From: Methyloceanibacter sp.
GTDB lineage: Bacteria > Pseudomonadota > Alphaproteobacteria > Rhizobiales > Methyloligellaceae
Assembly (NCBI GenBank): GCA_030669345.1
Contig: DAOVDX010000003.1
Coordinates: 1-39,586 of the forward strand
Direction: 5' to 3'
Length of the DNA: 39,586 nt
Part shown: piece after piece, positions 9,356 to 18,377 of the stretch
Numbering within the stretch: position 1 is the first letter of the stretch
How the letters are laid out: each line of letters begins with the position of its first letter
Program-made: the position numbers and the translations under genes
Notes under the pieces: model-generated
What the model was told of the DNA's origin: nothing
The model's input: only the letters and a program-made list of their open reading frames with translations
Databases searched by the model: none

Positions 9356-9575
9356 GGTTGAGTCCCCCGTTTCTTTCTGTCGAATCTGTCCCTGACTATA
9401 TCCACTTCGTCGGAAAAAGCTGTGACGTTTGGGCCACAGCTATGACCTAAAAAGGCACAAGGCTCAGATTTTGCCGACTTCCTGCAAAGTTAGTTTTTTG
9501 GCTTCAGGTCCGTCTGCGAGGCTACCGTATCGCACCGCAACGGTCGCCTCAAAGACCCTAAGGCCTTGATTAATA

Positions 9576-9651
9576 TGGTGAGCCCGCCGGGACTCGAACC
9601 CGGGACCCTCTGATTAAAAGTCAGATGCTCTACCGACTGAGCTACAGGCTC
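9576..9651 (-). tRNA. tRNA-Lys (anticodon TTT), CCA encoded
   Basis: Reverse strand GAGCCTGTAGCTCAGTCGGTAGAGCATCTGACTTTTAATCAGAGGGTCCCGGGTTCGAGTCCCGGCGGGCTCACCA folds as a cloverleaf, 76 nt. Confidence 0.95.
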
Positions 9652-9830
9652 TCCACGGCGTCCATATGGGCCGCTAACTTCGGCAGGTCAACAAAACTTG
9701 GGGCCGGTGAGCCCGGGCCCATTGCCGCGCCTTCGCTTTCCCGGGGGGATGGCCCAGAAATAGGCCGTCGCGCTTCGGTGTCGCTTTCAGTATTGTCGCG
9801 CCCGATCCAAGGAATGGGGCGGGGGAAGCG

Positions 9831-10106
9831 ATGGCCGATAAAACGAGAAAGGGAGGATTCGCGCGCTATTGGCCGCGATTCTTGCTGATCATCCCATTTC
9901 TGCTTGTGGTCTGGGTGCCGTTCTATAATCGAGTAGAGCCGACCCTGGCCGATATCCCCTTCTTCTATTGGTACCAGCTGGCCGCGATTCTCATCGGCGC
10001 GGCCGTTGCGATCATCGTCTATCGGCTGGAAATGAGAATCGAGGGGGCGAATTCTGAGGACCCCACCGACGCCGATAGCTCTGGGACGCCGGGGGATATC
10101 CTTTGA
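9831..10106 (+). CDS. DUF3311 domain protein (small symporter-associated membrane protein)
   Basis: Short two-helix protein (LLIIPFLLVVWVPFYNRVEPTLADIPFFYWYQLAAILIGAAV) directly upstream of a sodium:solute symporter. Confidence 0.85.
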   Translation: MADKTRKGGFARYWPRFLLIIPFLLVVWVPFYNRVEPTLADIPFFYWYQLAAILIGAAVAIIVYRLEMRIEGANSEDPTDADSSGTPGDIL

Positions 10107-11629
10107 ATTTCAACCCCGTCGCCGCCAGCGTCTTCGTGGCGTTGTTTCTGTTGGTCACTGGACTCGGCTTTGCCGCTGCTCGCTGGCGCAAAGCGGATCT
10201 TAACAAGCTCGATGAGTGGGGCTTGGGCGGCCGCCGGTTCGGCACGGTGGTTACGTGGTTCCTGCTCGGTGGGGATCTCTATACGGCCTACACGTTCATC
10301 GCCGTGCCGGCGCTGGTCTATGGCGCCGGCGCCGTGGGCTTCTTCGCCGTGCCCTATACGGTGATGATTTTTCCGATTCTCTACCTGATTTTCCCGAAAT
10401 TTTGGGCCATCGCCAAGGAACGCGGTCACATCACTGCCGCCGATTATGTGCGCGATCGCTTCGATAGCCGTCTTTTGGCGCTTGCCGTGGCTGTCACCGG
10501 CATCGTGGCGACCATGCCTTACATCGCCCTTCAGCTCGTCGGCATGGAAGTGGTGATTGGCGCATTGGGGTTTCCGTCCGGCGACATTATCGGCCATTTG
10601 CCGCTCATCATCGCGTTCGTCATCCTCGCTGCCTTCACCTATACGAGCGGCTTGCGGGCACCGGCGCTCATTGCCGTGGTCAAGGACATCCTGATCTTCG
10701 TGACGATCTTCGCGGCAATCGTCATTATTCCGGTGAAACTCGGTGGCTATGGCGCCATATTCGCCGCGGTACCCCCCGAAAAACTGACATTGAAACCGCC
10801 GTCTGGCGACACGCTGGGGAGCTATAGCGCCTACGCCACGTTGGCTTTGGGGTCGGCGCTGGCACTGTTTCTCTATCCTCACGCCATGACGGGCATCATG
10901 AGCGCCTCGAGTGGCAAGGTGATCCGGCGGAACGCCGCGGCGCTGTCGGCCTATTCCTTCGTGCTCGGTCTCATTGCGCTGCTGGGTTACATGGCCATCG
11001 CCGCCGGTGTTGAAAACAACCCGGCTTATGAGGCGGGATTCGTCCAATATGGCGCGACTTTCGCCGTACCGGCCCTGTTCCTCGACTCATTTCAATCGTG
11101 GTTTGTGGGCGTGGCCTTCGCTGCCATTGCTATTGGAGCGCTCGTTCCAGCCGCGATCATGTCCATCGCCTGCGCCAACCTCTTCACCCGCAATCTCTAC
11201 AAGGAGTATATGCAGCCGGACTGTACCGATGCCGATGAGGCGCGTGTGGCCAAGATCGTCTCGCTGGTCGTGAAGGTCGGCGCCGTGGTGTTCGTTCTGG
11301 CGATCCCCAAAGCCTATGCCATTCAGCTTCAGCTGCTTGGCGGCATTTGGATTATCCAGCTTCTGCCGCCGATCATCCTTGGCCTGTTCACGCGGAGTTT
11401 CAACGCTCGAGCATTGCTGTTGGGCTGGGTGGCGGGCATGGCGATCGGCACCTATATGGCCGCCTCGCAGGGGTTCATCTCATCGATCTACCCGTTCGAG
11501 ATCTTCGGCCTATCAATCCCCGGCTATGCCGCTCTATATTCCGTCGTGGTGAATTTCCTCGTGGCCGCAGCGCTGAGCCCGGTCTTCAATCGACCGTCGG
11601 AGCGGGGGCGGGCGTCCTCCGCCCAGTGA
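10103..11629 (+). CDS. Sodium:solute symporter family protein (MctP-like)
   Basis: 508 aa, many TM segments; SSF-type motifs (WGLGGRRFGTVVTWFLLGGDLYTAYTF, GLRAPALIAVVKDILIF); TTG start overlapping DUF3311 stop. Confidence 0.88.
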   Translation: MNFNPVAASVFVALFLLVTGLGFAAARWRKADLNKLDEWGLGGRRFGTVVTWFLLGGDLYTAYTFIAVPALVYGAGAVGFFAVPYTVMIFPILYLIFPKFWAIAKERGHITAADYVRDRFDSRLLALAVAVTGIVATMPYIALQLVGMEVVIGALGFPSGDIIGHLPLIIAFVILAAFTYTSGLRAPALIAVVKDILIFVTIFAAIVIIPVKLGGYGAIFAAVPPEKLTLKPPSGDTLGSYSAYATLALGSALALFLYPHAMTGIMSASSGKVIRRNAAALSAYSFVLGLIALLGYMAIAAGVENNPAYEAGFVQYGATFAVPALFLDSFQSWFVGVAFAAIAIGALVPAAIMSIACANLFTRNLYKEYMQPDCTDADEARVAKIVSLVVKVGAVVFVLAIPKAYAIQLQLLGGIWIIQLLPPIILGLFTRSFNARALLLGWVAGMAIGTYMAASQGFISSIYPFEIFGLSIPGYAALYSVVVNFLVAAALSPVFNRPSERGRASSAQ

Positions 11630-11728
11630 GGCAGAACCTGTATTATTGAGGCTTGATGACCTCGACCGCTCCCTGATTCGCCGGTAGATTGTTCAAACCG
11701 CGCCGATTCCATGAGAGGGAGGGACTCC

Positions 11729-12100
11729 ATGGCAATGCACAATCCGGGCAGCCGGACATTTCTGGCCATCGTCATAGCTGGCATCGTGGTTGGGTTCGTG
11801 ATCGCTGCGTATTTCATGCATGGAGGCGATAGCGAGACGAAAGCCAAGATGGATGCGCCTGTTGCCAAGCAACCTGCCGCCGAAAAAGCAACAGATGACG
11901 TGACGCCGCCGGACGAAATGTCGGACGACATGACGCCACCCGACGAGATGTCGGAAGATGAGGCCATGGCTGATGACGGTTTTACGCCGCCAGACGAAAT
12001 GCCTGAAGAGGCCATGTCCGATGAAGCACCCGACGCGATGACGCCTGCGGAGAACCCAGAAGAAGCCGTAGCCGAGGATCCGCCCCCAGCGAATCCATAG
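11729..12100 (+). CDS. Single-TM acidic protein with TPPDEM repeats
   Basis: N-terminal TM helix (FLAIVIAGIVVGFVIAAYF) then acidic repeats (VTPPDEMSDDMTPPDEMSEDE..FTPPDEMPEEAMS); good RBS at 11715-11725. Confidence 0.7.
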   Translation: MAMHNPGSRTFLAIVIAGIVVGFVIAAYFMHGGDSETKAKMDAPVAKQPAAEKATDDVTPPDEMSDDMTPPDEMSEDEAMADDGFTPPDEMPEEAMSDEAPDAMTPAENPEEAVAEDPPPANP

Positions 12101-12161
12101 GCGGTTTCACCAAGGGCGAACTTTGGTGACGCGGTGCGGTCTCGAATTTGTGGGGCGGTAT

Positions 12162-12199
12162 GCAAAAGAAGAGCCCCGGCGCGGGGAGTGCCAGGGCTC
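12162..12199 (-). terminator. Rho-independent terminator, minus-strand orientation
   Basis: Minus strand GAGCCCTGGC-ACTCCCCGC-GCCGGGGCTC (10 bp) followed by TTCTTTTGC. Confidence 0.65.
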
Positions 12200-12300
12200 G
12201 TACGCTTTACACAGAACGCTTTAACAACCCAGACCGAACAAAACTGGGTTTGAGCACCATGCCACTACCCCATTGCAGTCCGATGACAGTTCCTTGTCAG
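12162..12300 (-). ncRNA. Candidate small RNA ending at the 12162-12199 terminator
   Basis: Minus strand has AACCCAG-N11-CTGGGTT hairpin (12226-12250) and a downstream intrinsic terminator but no plausible minus-strand CDS. 5' end not determined. Confidence 0.3.
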
Positions 12301-12478
12301 TATTCTGAATAGCAACAAGAAGTTGCGGGCCTGGTCTCATCCTCGGCGGGGAGGGCGTTCAACAAGTGTTTTGACGCGCGCGGCTGCGCTTGCCCATAGC
12401 CTTGTGTGGCGCTGTCCCCCATGCACAATGTTCGCAAGTTTCGGCATGCAGCACGAATTCTCGGCGGGGTCCTAATAG

Positions 12479-13474
12479 ATGCGGTGGCGCGGTCAAAAAC
12501 AAAGCCAGAATGTTGAGGACCGGCGCGGTCAACGCCGCGGTTTTGGTTTTCCATTTCCCGGGCATGGTGAGCGCGGCGGTGGCTTCCGCTTTCCGAGCAG
12601 GGGCGGCCCCCCGCGTCGTGGCGGCGGTATCGGCATCGTCGGCGTGCTCGTCATTGTGGGCCTTATGCTGTTCTTCGGCATCGACCCCTCGGTGCTCATG
12701 CAGGGCGGTGGATCGGGTGGGGGCGCTGGTTTCCCCGACATCACCATGCCCCAACAGAGGCCCGATGCGACGCGCGTTCCGCAAAGACGCGGACAGGCGA
12801 GCGACATTCAGCGGCCAAAGACCGGCGCCGACGACGATCTCAAAGGCTTCGTGGCCGTGGTGCTCGCCACCACCGAGGACAGCTGGGAACATATTTTCAA
12901 AGGCCTTGGTCAGCGCTACCGCGATCCAAAGCTGGTGTTGTTCACGGGCTCGGTGCGGTCTGCTTGCGGAACCGGCATGTCCGCCATGGGGCCGTTTTAC
13001 TGTCCTAGCGATGAGAAGGTTTATATCGATCTCGCCTTCTATCGTGAGTTGAAGAACCGCTTTCGCGCGCCAGGGGACTTCGCCCAGGCCTATGTCATTG
13101 CCCACGAGGTCGGTCATCACGTGCAGAATCTGCTCGGCATTGCCGACAAGGTCGACAGCGCGCGCCGCCGAATGGGCAAGACCGAGAGCAATGCGTTGCA
13201 AGTCCGTATGGAGCTGCAGGCTGATTGCTTCGCAGGAATCTGGGCCAACCAGATGCAAGCGGACAAGGGGCTCATCGAAAGCGGCGACATTGACGAAGCG
13301 ATCCGCGCGGCCGGTGCGATCGGCGACGACCGCATCCAAAAGCGGACACAAGGCTATGTGGTGCCGGATTCATTTACCCACGGTTCGTCGGCTCAACGTG
13401 TCCGTTGGTTCCGCCGTGGCTATGAAAATGGGAACCTGAAGCTCTGCGACACGTTCAACGTAGATAATCTGTGA
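12479..13474 (+). CDS. Neutral zinc metallopeptidase, YpfJ family
   Basis: YpfJ/zinc_peptidase pattern (MRWRGQKQSQNVEDRRG, HEVGHHVQNLLG, ELQADCFAGIWA, DDRIQKRTQGYVVPDSFTHGSSAQRVRWF). Confidence 0.94.
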   Translation: MRWRGQKQSQNVEDRRGQRRGFGFPFPGHGERGGGFRFPSRGGPPRRGGGIGIVGVLVIVGLMLFFGIDPSVLMQGGGSGGGAGFPDITMPQQRPDATRVPQRRGQASDIQRPKTGADDDLKGFVAVVLATTEDSWEHIFKGLGQRYRDPKLVLFTGSVRSACGTGMSAMGPFYCPSDEKVYIDLAFYRELKNRFRAPGDFAQAYVIAHEVGHHVQNLLGIADKVDSARRRMGKTESNALQVRMELQADCFAGIWANQMQADKGLIESGDIDEAIRAAGAIGDDRIQKRTQGYVVPDSFTHGSSAQRVRWFRRGYENGNLKLCDTFNVDNL

Positions 13475-13603
13475 TAGCGTGACAATTATCTGTGGACGGA
13501 CGGTCAACCTGCGCGCGTATGGCGTTGATGGACCTAGGGAAAGGCGTAAGCTGGCGCGCCTGACGGAATCTGGCTAGCGGCGGGGTTCTACCACGTGGGG
13601 TCT

Positions 13604-14830
13604 ATGAGAGGCTTTGTAGCGAGCCTGAGCTTTGTGCTGCTCGCATGTGGCGCTGACATTGCTGTCGGTGCCGATGACGCCGCAAATGATGACGTCATCA
13701 CCCTCGGCGCTGCCGTCTCGCTCACCGGAAAATACGCGCTGAACGGCGCCAACACCAAGAATGGCTACGATCTCGCGGTCCAGCAGATTAACAACAAGGG
13801 CGGTGTCAAAATTGGCGGCAAATCCTACGTGTTCGAGGTGCGCTACTACGACGATGAATCGACGCCGGCGCGCGGCACGGAACTGGTGGAGCGGCTGATC
13901 CAGCAAGACGGCGTCAAGTATATCCTCGGGCCCTATAGCTCGGGCCTGACCAAGGCAATTCTGCCGATCATTGAGCGGTATAAGGTGCCCATGGTCGAAG
14001 CCAATGGCGCGGCGCGCGAGCTGTTCACCAAGGGCTATCGTTACATTTTCGCCGTGTTGTCGACGTCCGACCAATATCTGACGCCAGCCATCAACCTGGC
14101 AGTGCAGAATGCGGAAAAACTCGGCAAGAAACCGTCCGAATTGACGGTGGCAATCGCCACCGAAAATGACCCGTTCGCACAAGATGTCCGTGCTGGCGTT
14201 CTGGCCGACTTGCAGCGGTTTGGCATGAATTGCTCGATTGACGACCAGCTACCGCCTGAGCTCAACGACATGACGGTGACCTTGGCCAAGATGAAGGCGC
14301 TTCAGCCCGACGTGCTTGTCGTTTCCGGCCATGAGAAGGGCGCGCTCACCGCGGTTACGCAGATCGAGGCCTTGCGCGTCAACGTGCCGGTCGTGGCGCT
14401 CACCCATTGCGACTCCGCGCAACTTGCCAAGAAGCTGAAGAAGGCGTCCCAGCATGTCTTCTGTGCCCAACAATGGCACCGATCGCTGGGCCATAAGGGC
14501 GCGCTATTCGGCTCGGCGGCGGATTTTGCCAAGCGTTTCGAGGCGGCCTATGGCTACGAGGCGCCTTATCAGGCGGCGCAGTCGGCAGCCGCCGTTTACG
14601 TATTTGCCGACGCCTTTTCACGCGCCGAGAGCCTTGACTCGGAAGCGGTTCGCGACGCCATCTCGGCCACCAATTTGAAGACCTTCTACGGGCCAATCAA
14701 GTTTGACCAAACGGGCAAAAACATCGCCAAGCCCATGGTGTTGACCCAAATTATCGACGGCGAGTATGTGGTCGTGGCGCCAAAAAAATGGGCGACGGCC
14801 GAGCCGGTGATTCCCCGCCCAAAATATTGA
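13604..14830 (+). CDS. Branched-chain amino acid-type ABC transporter substrate-binding protein
   Basis: Signal peptide and LivK/periplasmic binding type I features (ITLGAAVSLTGKYALNGANTKNGYDLAVQQINNKGG). Confidence 0.93.
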   Translation: MRGFVASLSFVLLACGADIAVGADDAANDDVITLGAAVSLTGKYALNGANTKNGYDLAVQQINNKGGVKIGGKSYVFEVRYYDDESTPARGTELVERLIQQDGVKYILGPYSSGLTKAILPIIERYKVPMVEANGAARELFTKGYRYIFAVLSTSDQYLTPAINLAVQNAEKLGKKPSELTVAIATENDPFAQDVRAGVLADLQRFGMNCSIDDQLPPELNDMTVTLAKMKALQPDVLVVSGHEKGALTAVTQIEALRVNVPVVALTHCDSAQLAKKLKKASQHVFCAQQWHRSLGHKGALFGSAADFAKRFEAAYGYEAPYQAAQSAAAVYVFADAFSRAESLDSEAVRDAISATNLKTFYGPIKFDQTGKNIAKPMVLTQIIDGEYVVVAPKKWATAEPVIPRPKY

Positions 14831-14906
14831 GCCGTCGACAGCGGCGTGCTGGCTTTGTAAGCAGCTTGCGGACCGTATCGCGAAGGTCCGCCATGGGTGC
14901 GGGGGC

Positions 14907-15809
14907 ATGACCAGCAATCTTCTCATTCTTTACGAAGCGCCGGCGCTTGGTCTGCAGCTTGCCATTGACGGCATTCTGATTGGCGCCGTGTTCGCGCTCG
15001 CCGCCTATGGCATGGCGCTGGTCTGGGGTGTCACCAACATCATCAATGTCGCTCAAGGTGAGTTCGTCATGCTTGGCGGGCTCATCTCCATTCTTGGAGC
15101 AGAGCATGGTCTGCCCCTGTGGCTCACGGTGCCGCTCGCCGCTGCGGCGCTCTACGCACTTGGTTGGTTGTTGTTCTACACGGTGATCGTGCATCTGCTC
15201 GGCCGGGACATGTTCAACTCGGTGCTCGCGACCTTCGGCATCGCCATCGTCATGCAGCAGGTCATGGCGCATGTCTTTGGCGCCGCCGACCGTATCGCCG
15301 CGAGCAGTCTCGGCAGCTGGTTCTTTCTCGACAACTTCGTGGTCATCAGCAAGATGAAGGTGGTGGTGTTCGCCGCCTGTATTGGGCTCGGGCTTACACT
15401 GGCGTGGTTTCTGTCGCGCTCGCGAAAGGGCCAGGCCATTCGCGCCGTGGCACAGAAGCCTGAAGCCGCCAGCATACTCGGCATTGAGACTCGTAAAGTC
15501 TATTGCCTGACATATTCTCTGAACGCCGCGATTTGCGGTGCTGCGGGTGCGCTTGCCGCCACCGCCTACACGATCCAGCCTTATGGCGGGCTGTCCTATA
15601 CCGTCCGGTCCTTCATGATCGTTGTGGTGGCGGGGCTCGGCAATCTCGGCGGCGTTATTTGGGCGGCGCTCGGGCTTGGCGTGGCGGAGAACTTCGCCGG
15701 ATTCATCCTCGGCACCCAATATCAGATCGCCTTTGTCTTCGGGCTGTTGGTCGCCGTGCTGGTGTTTCGCAATTGGCGCTTGCGCCGCCAACGTAAGCAT
15801 CTCGAGTAG
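14907..15809 (+). CDS. Branched-chain amino acid-type ABC transporter permease (LivH family)
   Basis: LivH motifs (GILIGAVFALAAYGMALVWGVTNIINVAQGEFVMLGG). Confidence 0.94.
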   Translation: MTSNLLILYEAPALGLQLAIDGILIGAVFALAAYGMALVWGVTNIINVAQGEFVMLGGLISILGAEHGLPLWLTVPLAAAALYALGWLLFYTVIVHLLGRDMFNSVLATFGIAIVMQQVMAHVFGAADRIAASSLGSWFFLDNFVVISKMKVVVFAACIGLGLTLAWFLSRSRKGQAIRAVAQKPEAASILGIETRKVYCLTYSLNAAICGAAGALAATAYTIQPYGGLSYTVRSFMIVVVAGLGNLGGVIWAALGLGVAENFAGFILGTQYQIAFVFGLLVAVLVFRNWRLRRQRKHLE

Positions 15810-15814
15810 GGACC

Positions 15815-16849
15815 ATGGCGGAATATCGCGCACTTACCCCAAAACGGCTCTTGTTGATCGCGAGCCTTCTCGCGGTTGGTGTTGCCGCACCTTTGGTGTT
15901 GCCCGCCTATCAATTGCAGCTCACCGAGCTTTTGCTGTTCATCGTATTCGCGCTCGCCTGGGATCTGGTCGGCGGACAGATGGGCTACAACTCATTCGGC
16001 AACGTGTTGTTTGTCGGCCTCGGCATGTATGGCGCGGCCATCGTCCAGGTCGGGTTGTTCTACGATGTGGGTCTCTATAACGCGGCGCGGGGCGGGGGTA
16101 CGCAGTTCGTATTTGACGTGCCCCAATTCATCACTGGGCTGGCGCTTGGCATTCCTGCCGCGGCGCTCATAAGCGCCTTTGCCGCCTGGCTGTTGGGCTC
16201 GCTCGTGCTCACCATGCGCGGGCATTATTTCGCCATCTGCACGCTGGGGCTCGGCATCGCCGCGGGTCAGATCGCAGCTGGTATTCCATGGATCGGCGCG
16301 GGCTCGGGCATGCTGACACCCAACCCGCCAGAAGCGCTCGGCGACGTAGCGCTTCTGCTCTATTACCTGGCGTTGGGCCTTGCTATTACCTGCGCCCTAA
16401 CTTTCGCCTGGCTATTGTCCACGCGCTTCGGCTTGGCGCTGAACGCCATCCGGGATGATGAGGACAAGGCGGAAGCGATGGGGCTCAAGACCCACGCCGC
16501 CAAGGTGACGGCCTGGGTCATCGCGGCAGGCTTTCTCGGCGCTGCCGGAGCGCTTTACGGCAATGTGGTCCGCTTCATCGATCCCGTTCAGACGGCCTTC
16601 GCCGGCGCCACCATCGGAGTGTGGATGATCCTGATGGCGTTGCTTGGGGGCAAGGGTACATTGGCTGGCCCCATCGTCGGCGCCATCGTGTTCCAGATCA
16701 TGAAGGAACTGTTCTGGACCTATCTCTTGGGTTGGCAGCGGGTCGCGCTCGGGCTTCTGATCATCGCCGTGGCCGTGTTCTTCCCGGCAGGCATTGTCGG
16801 TTTCATTCGCGAGCGCGGGAGCGCAAAGGCGAAGGAGCAGAACCAATGA
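15815..16849 (+). CDS. Branched-chain amino acid-type ABC transporter permease (LivM family)
   Basis: LivM motifs (ALAWDLVGGQMGYNSFGNVLFVGLGMYG, NAIRDDEDKAEAMG, MALLGGKGTLAGPIVGA). Confidence 0.94.
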   Translation: MAEYRALTPKRLLLIASLLAVGVAAPLVLPAYQLQLTELLLFIVFALAWDLVGGQMGYNSFGNVLFVGLGMYGAAIVQVGLFYDVGLYNAARGGGTQFVFDVPQFITGLALGIPAAALISAFAAWLLGSLVLTMRGHYFAICTLGLGIAAGQIAAGIPWIGAGSGMLTPNPPEALGDVALLLYYLALGLAITCALTFAWLLSTRFGLALNAIRDDEDKAEAMGLKTHAAKVTAWVIAAGFLGAAGALYGNVVRFIDPVQTAFAGATIGVWMILMALLGGKGTLAGPIVGAIVFQIMKELFWTYLLGWQRVALGLLIIAVAVFFPAGIVGFIRERGSAKAKEQNQ

Positions 16850-17589
16850 CGGCGATGCTTCAGGTCACCGATGTCACGAAGGCCTTTGGCGGTGTTGTCG
16901 CCAATGACGCCGTCAGCATCTCCGTGCCGCAAGGCGCCATTGTCGGGCTGATCGGGCCGAATGGTTCGGGCAAGACGACATTGTTCAATGCCATCACCGG
17001 GGCACAGGCCATCGATGCGGGTTCCATCCGTTTCGAGGGACAGGAGATTTCGCGGCTTCTCACTGGCGAGATCGCGCGGGCCGGAATCATCCGCACCTAT
17101 CAACAGCCGCGCATCTATGGCGGGCTCAGTACGCGCGACAACATGCTTGTGTCGGCGTCCATCAGGCGTGGGTCGTCCCCGAGCCTTTTCAGGCGCGCAA
17201 ACGCAAAAGCAATCGCCTGGGCCGATGAGTTGCTCGACTTCGTGGGGCTCATTGAGAAACGAGATATTCTCGCGGGCGATCTGTCCTTCGGTCAGCAGAA
17301 GCTTCTTGAGTTGGCCATGGCGCTTTCTAACGAGCCGCGCATGCTGCTGCTCGATGAGCCGACCGCAGGCATAAACCCGATTCTGATCGACAGCGTGATT
17401 GAACGCTTGAAAGTGGCCAATTCGAAGTTCGGCCTGACGCTTCTCGTCATCGAGCACAACATGCCGGTGATTATGGATCTGGCGCAGCACATCTACTGTC
17501 TCGCCCATGGCAGCCTCCTGGCGGATGGCACGCCGGAAGCCATCCAGAACGACGCAAATGTGCTCGATGCCTATCTTGGAGCGGCCTGA
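16846..17589 (+). CDS. ABC transporter ATP-binding protein (LivG family)
   Basis: Walker A GPNGSGKTTL, LSFGQQKLLELA, LLLDEPTAGINP; ATGA overlap with LivM. Confidence 0.94.
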   Translation: MTAMLQVTDVTKAFGGVVANDAVSISVPQGAIVGLIGPNGSGKTTLFNAITGAQAIDAGSIRFEGQEISRLLTGEIARAGIIRTYQQPRIYGGLSTRDNMLVSASIRRGSSPSLFRRANAKAIAWADELLDFVGLIEKRDILAGDLSFGQQKLLELAMALSNEPRMLLLDEPTAGINPILIDSVIERLKVANSKFGLTLLVIEHNMPVIMDLAQHIYCLAHGSLLADGTPEAIQNDANVLDAYLGAA

Positions 17590-18377
17590 TGGTGGAGGCG
17601 CAGAACGCGAATCGCGTGAGACCTGCGGATCTCGACGAGCTTGCCGGTGGTGAAGGGTTCGTCGCCATTGACGATCTCCATGCGGGGTATGGCCGCATGC
17701 ACATTCTGCATGATTTCTCGTTGCGCATAGCGCGCGGCCAGTCGCTCTGTCTGGTTGGCCCGAATGGGGCGGGCAAGTCCACCGTGCTCAACGCCATCTA
17801 TGGCTTTGCCAAGATTTTCTCTGGCGCTATCACGCTTGGCGGGCGCGATGTCACGACGCTATCCGCCAGTGCGAAACTGAAGGCAGCCCGTATCGCCTAC
17901 GTGCTCCAGGGTGACTCCGTGTTTCCCGATATGACCGTGGAAGAAAATCTTCTGATGGGGGGATATCTGCTGGAGCATCGCGCTCAGGCGCGGACTGTTG
18001 CCGAAGCGGTGCTCGACAGCTACCCAGCGCTTCAGGCCCGCCGTAGCGAGAACGCGCGCGTTCTGTCTGGCGGCGAGCGGCGGGTGTTGGAAATCTCCCG
18101 CGCGCTCATCATGGACCCGGATGTGATCTTGATTGATGAACCGTCCATCGGCCTCGAGCCGCGCGCCATCGACATGGTGTTCGAGACTTTGCGCGACCTA
18201 CGCGATGAGCGCGGCAAGACACTCATTCTCGTTGAACAGAATGCCCGCAAAGGTCTCAGCTTCGCCGATGTCGGTTACGTGCTCGCGGCGGGGCGGCTGG
18301 TGAAGGCAGAGCCAGGCGGTGAGCTTCTCGATGACCCTGAGATGGGGCGTCTGTTCCTCGGCGGTCGTGCGAGCTAG
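17589..18377 (+). CDS. ABC transporter ATP-binding protein (LivF family)
   Basis: Walker A GPNGAGKST, LSGGERRVLEISRAL, LIDEPSIGLEP; TGATG overlap with upstream gene. Confidence 0.94.
   Translation: MVEAQNANRVRPADLDELAGGEGFVAIDDLHAGYGRMHILHDFSLRIARGQSLCLVGPNGAGKSTVLNAIYGFAKIFSGAITLGGRDVTTLSASAKLKAARIAYVLQGDSVFPDMTVEENLLMGGYLLEHRAQARTVAEAVLDSYPALQARRSENARVLSGGERRVLEISRALIMDPDVILIDEPSIGLEPRAIDMVFETLRDLRDERGKTLILVEQNARKGLSFADVGYVLAAGRLVKAEPGGELLDDPEMGRLFLGGRAS

Noticed and set aside
9576-9651. tRNA-Lys as an integration site for a mobile element
   Set aside because: No integrase nearby and no duplicated tRNA 3' end seen in the flanks.
10019-11047. 342-aa minus-strand ORF opposite the symporter
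   Set aside because: Antisense to a well-supported transporter; low-complexity charged translation typical of GC-rich shadow frames.
12359-13351. 330-aa minus-strand ORF opposite the YpfJ-type peptidase
   Set aside because: Overlaps a clear metallopeptidase with HEVGHH motif; no domain recognised.
14751-15833. 360-aa minus-strand ORF opposite the LivH permease
   Set aside because: Antisense of a transmembrane protein; no domain signature.
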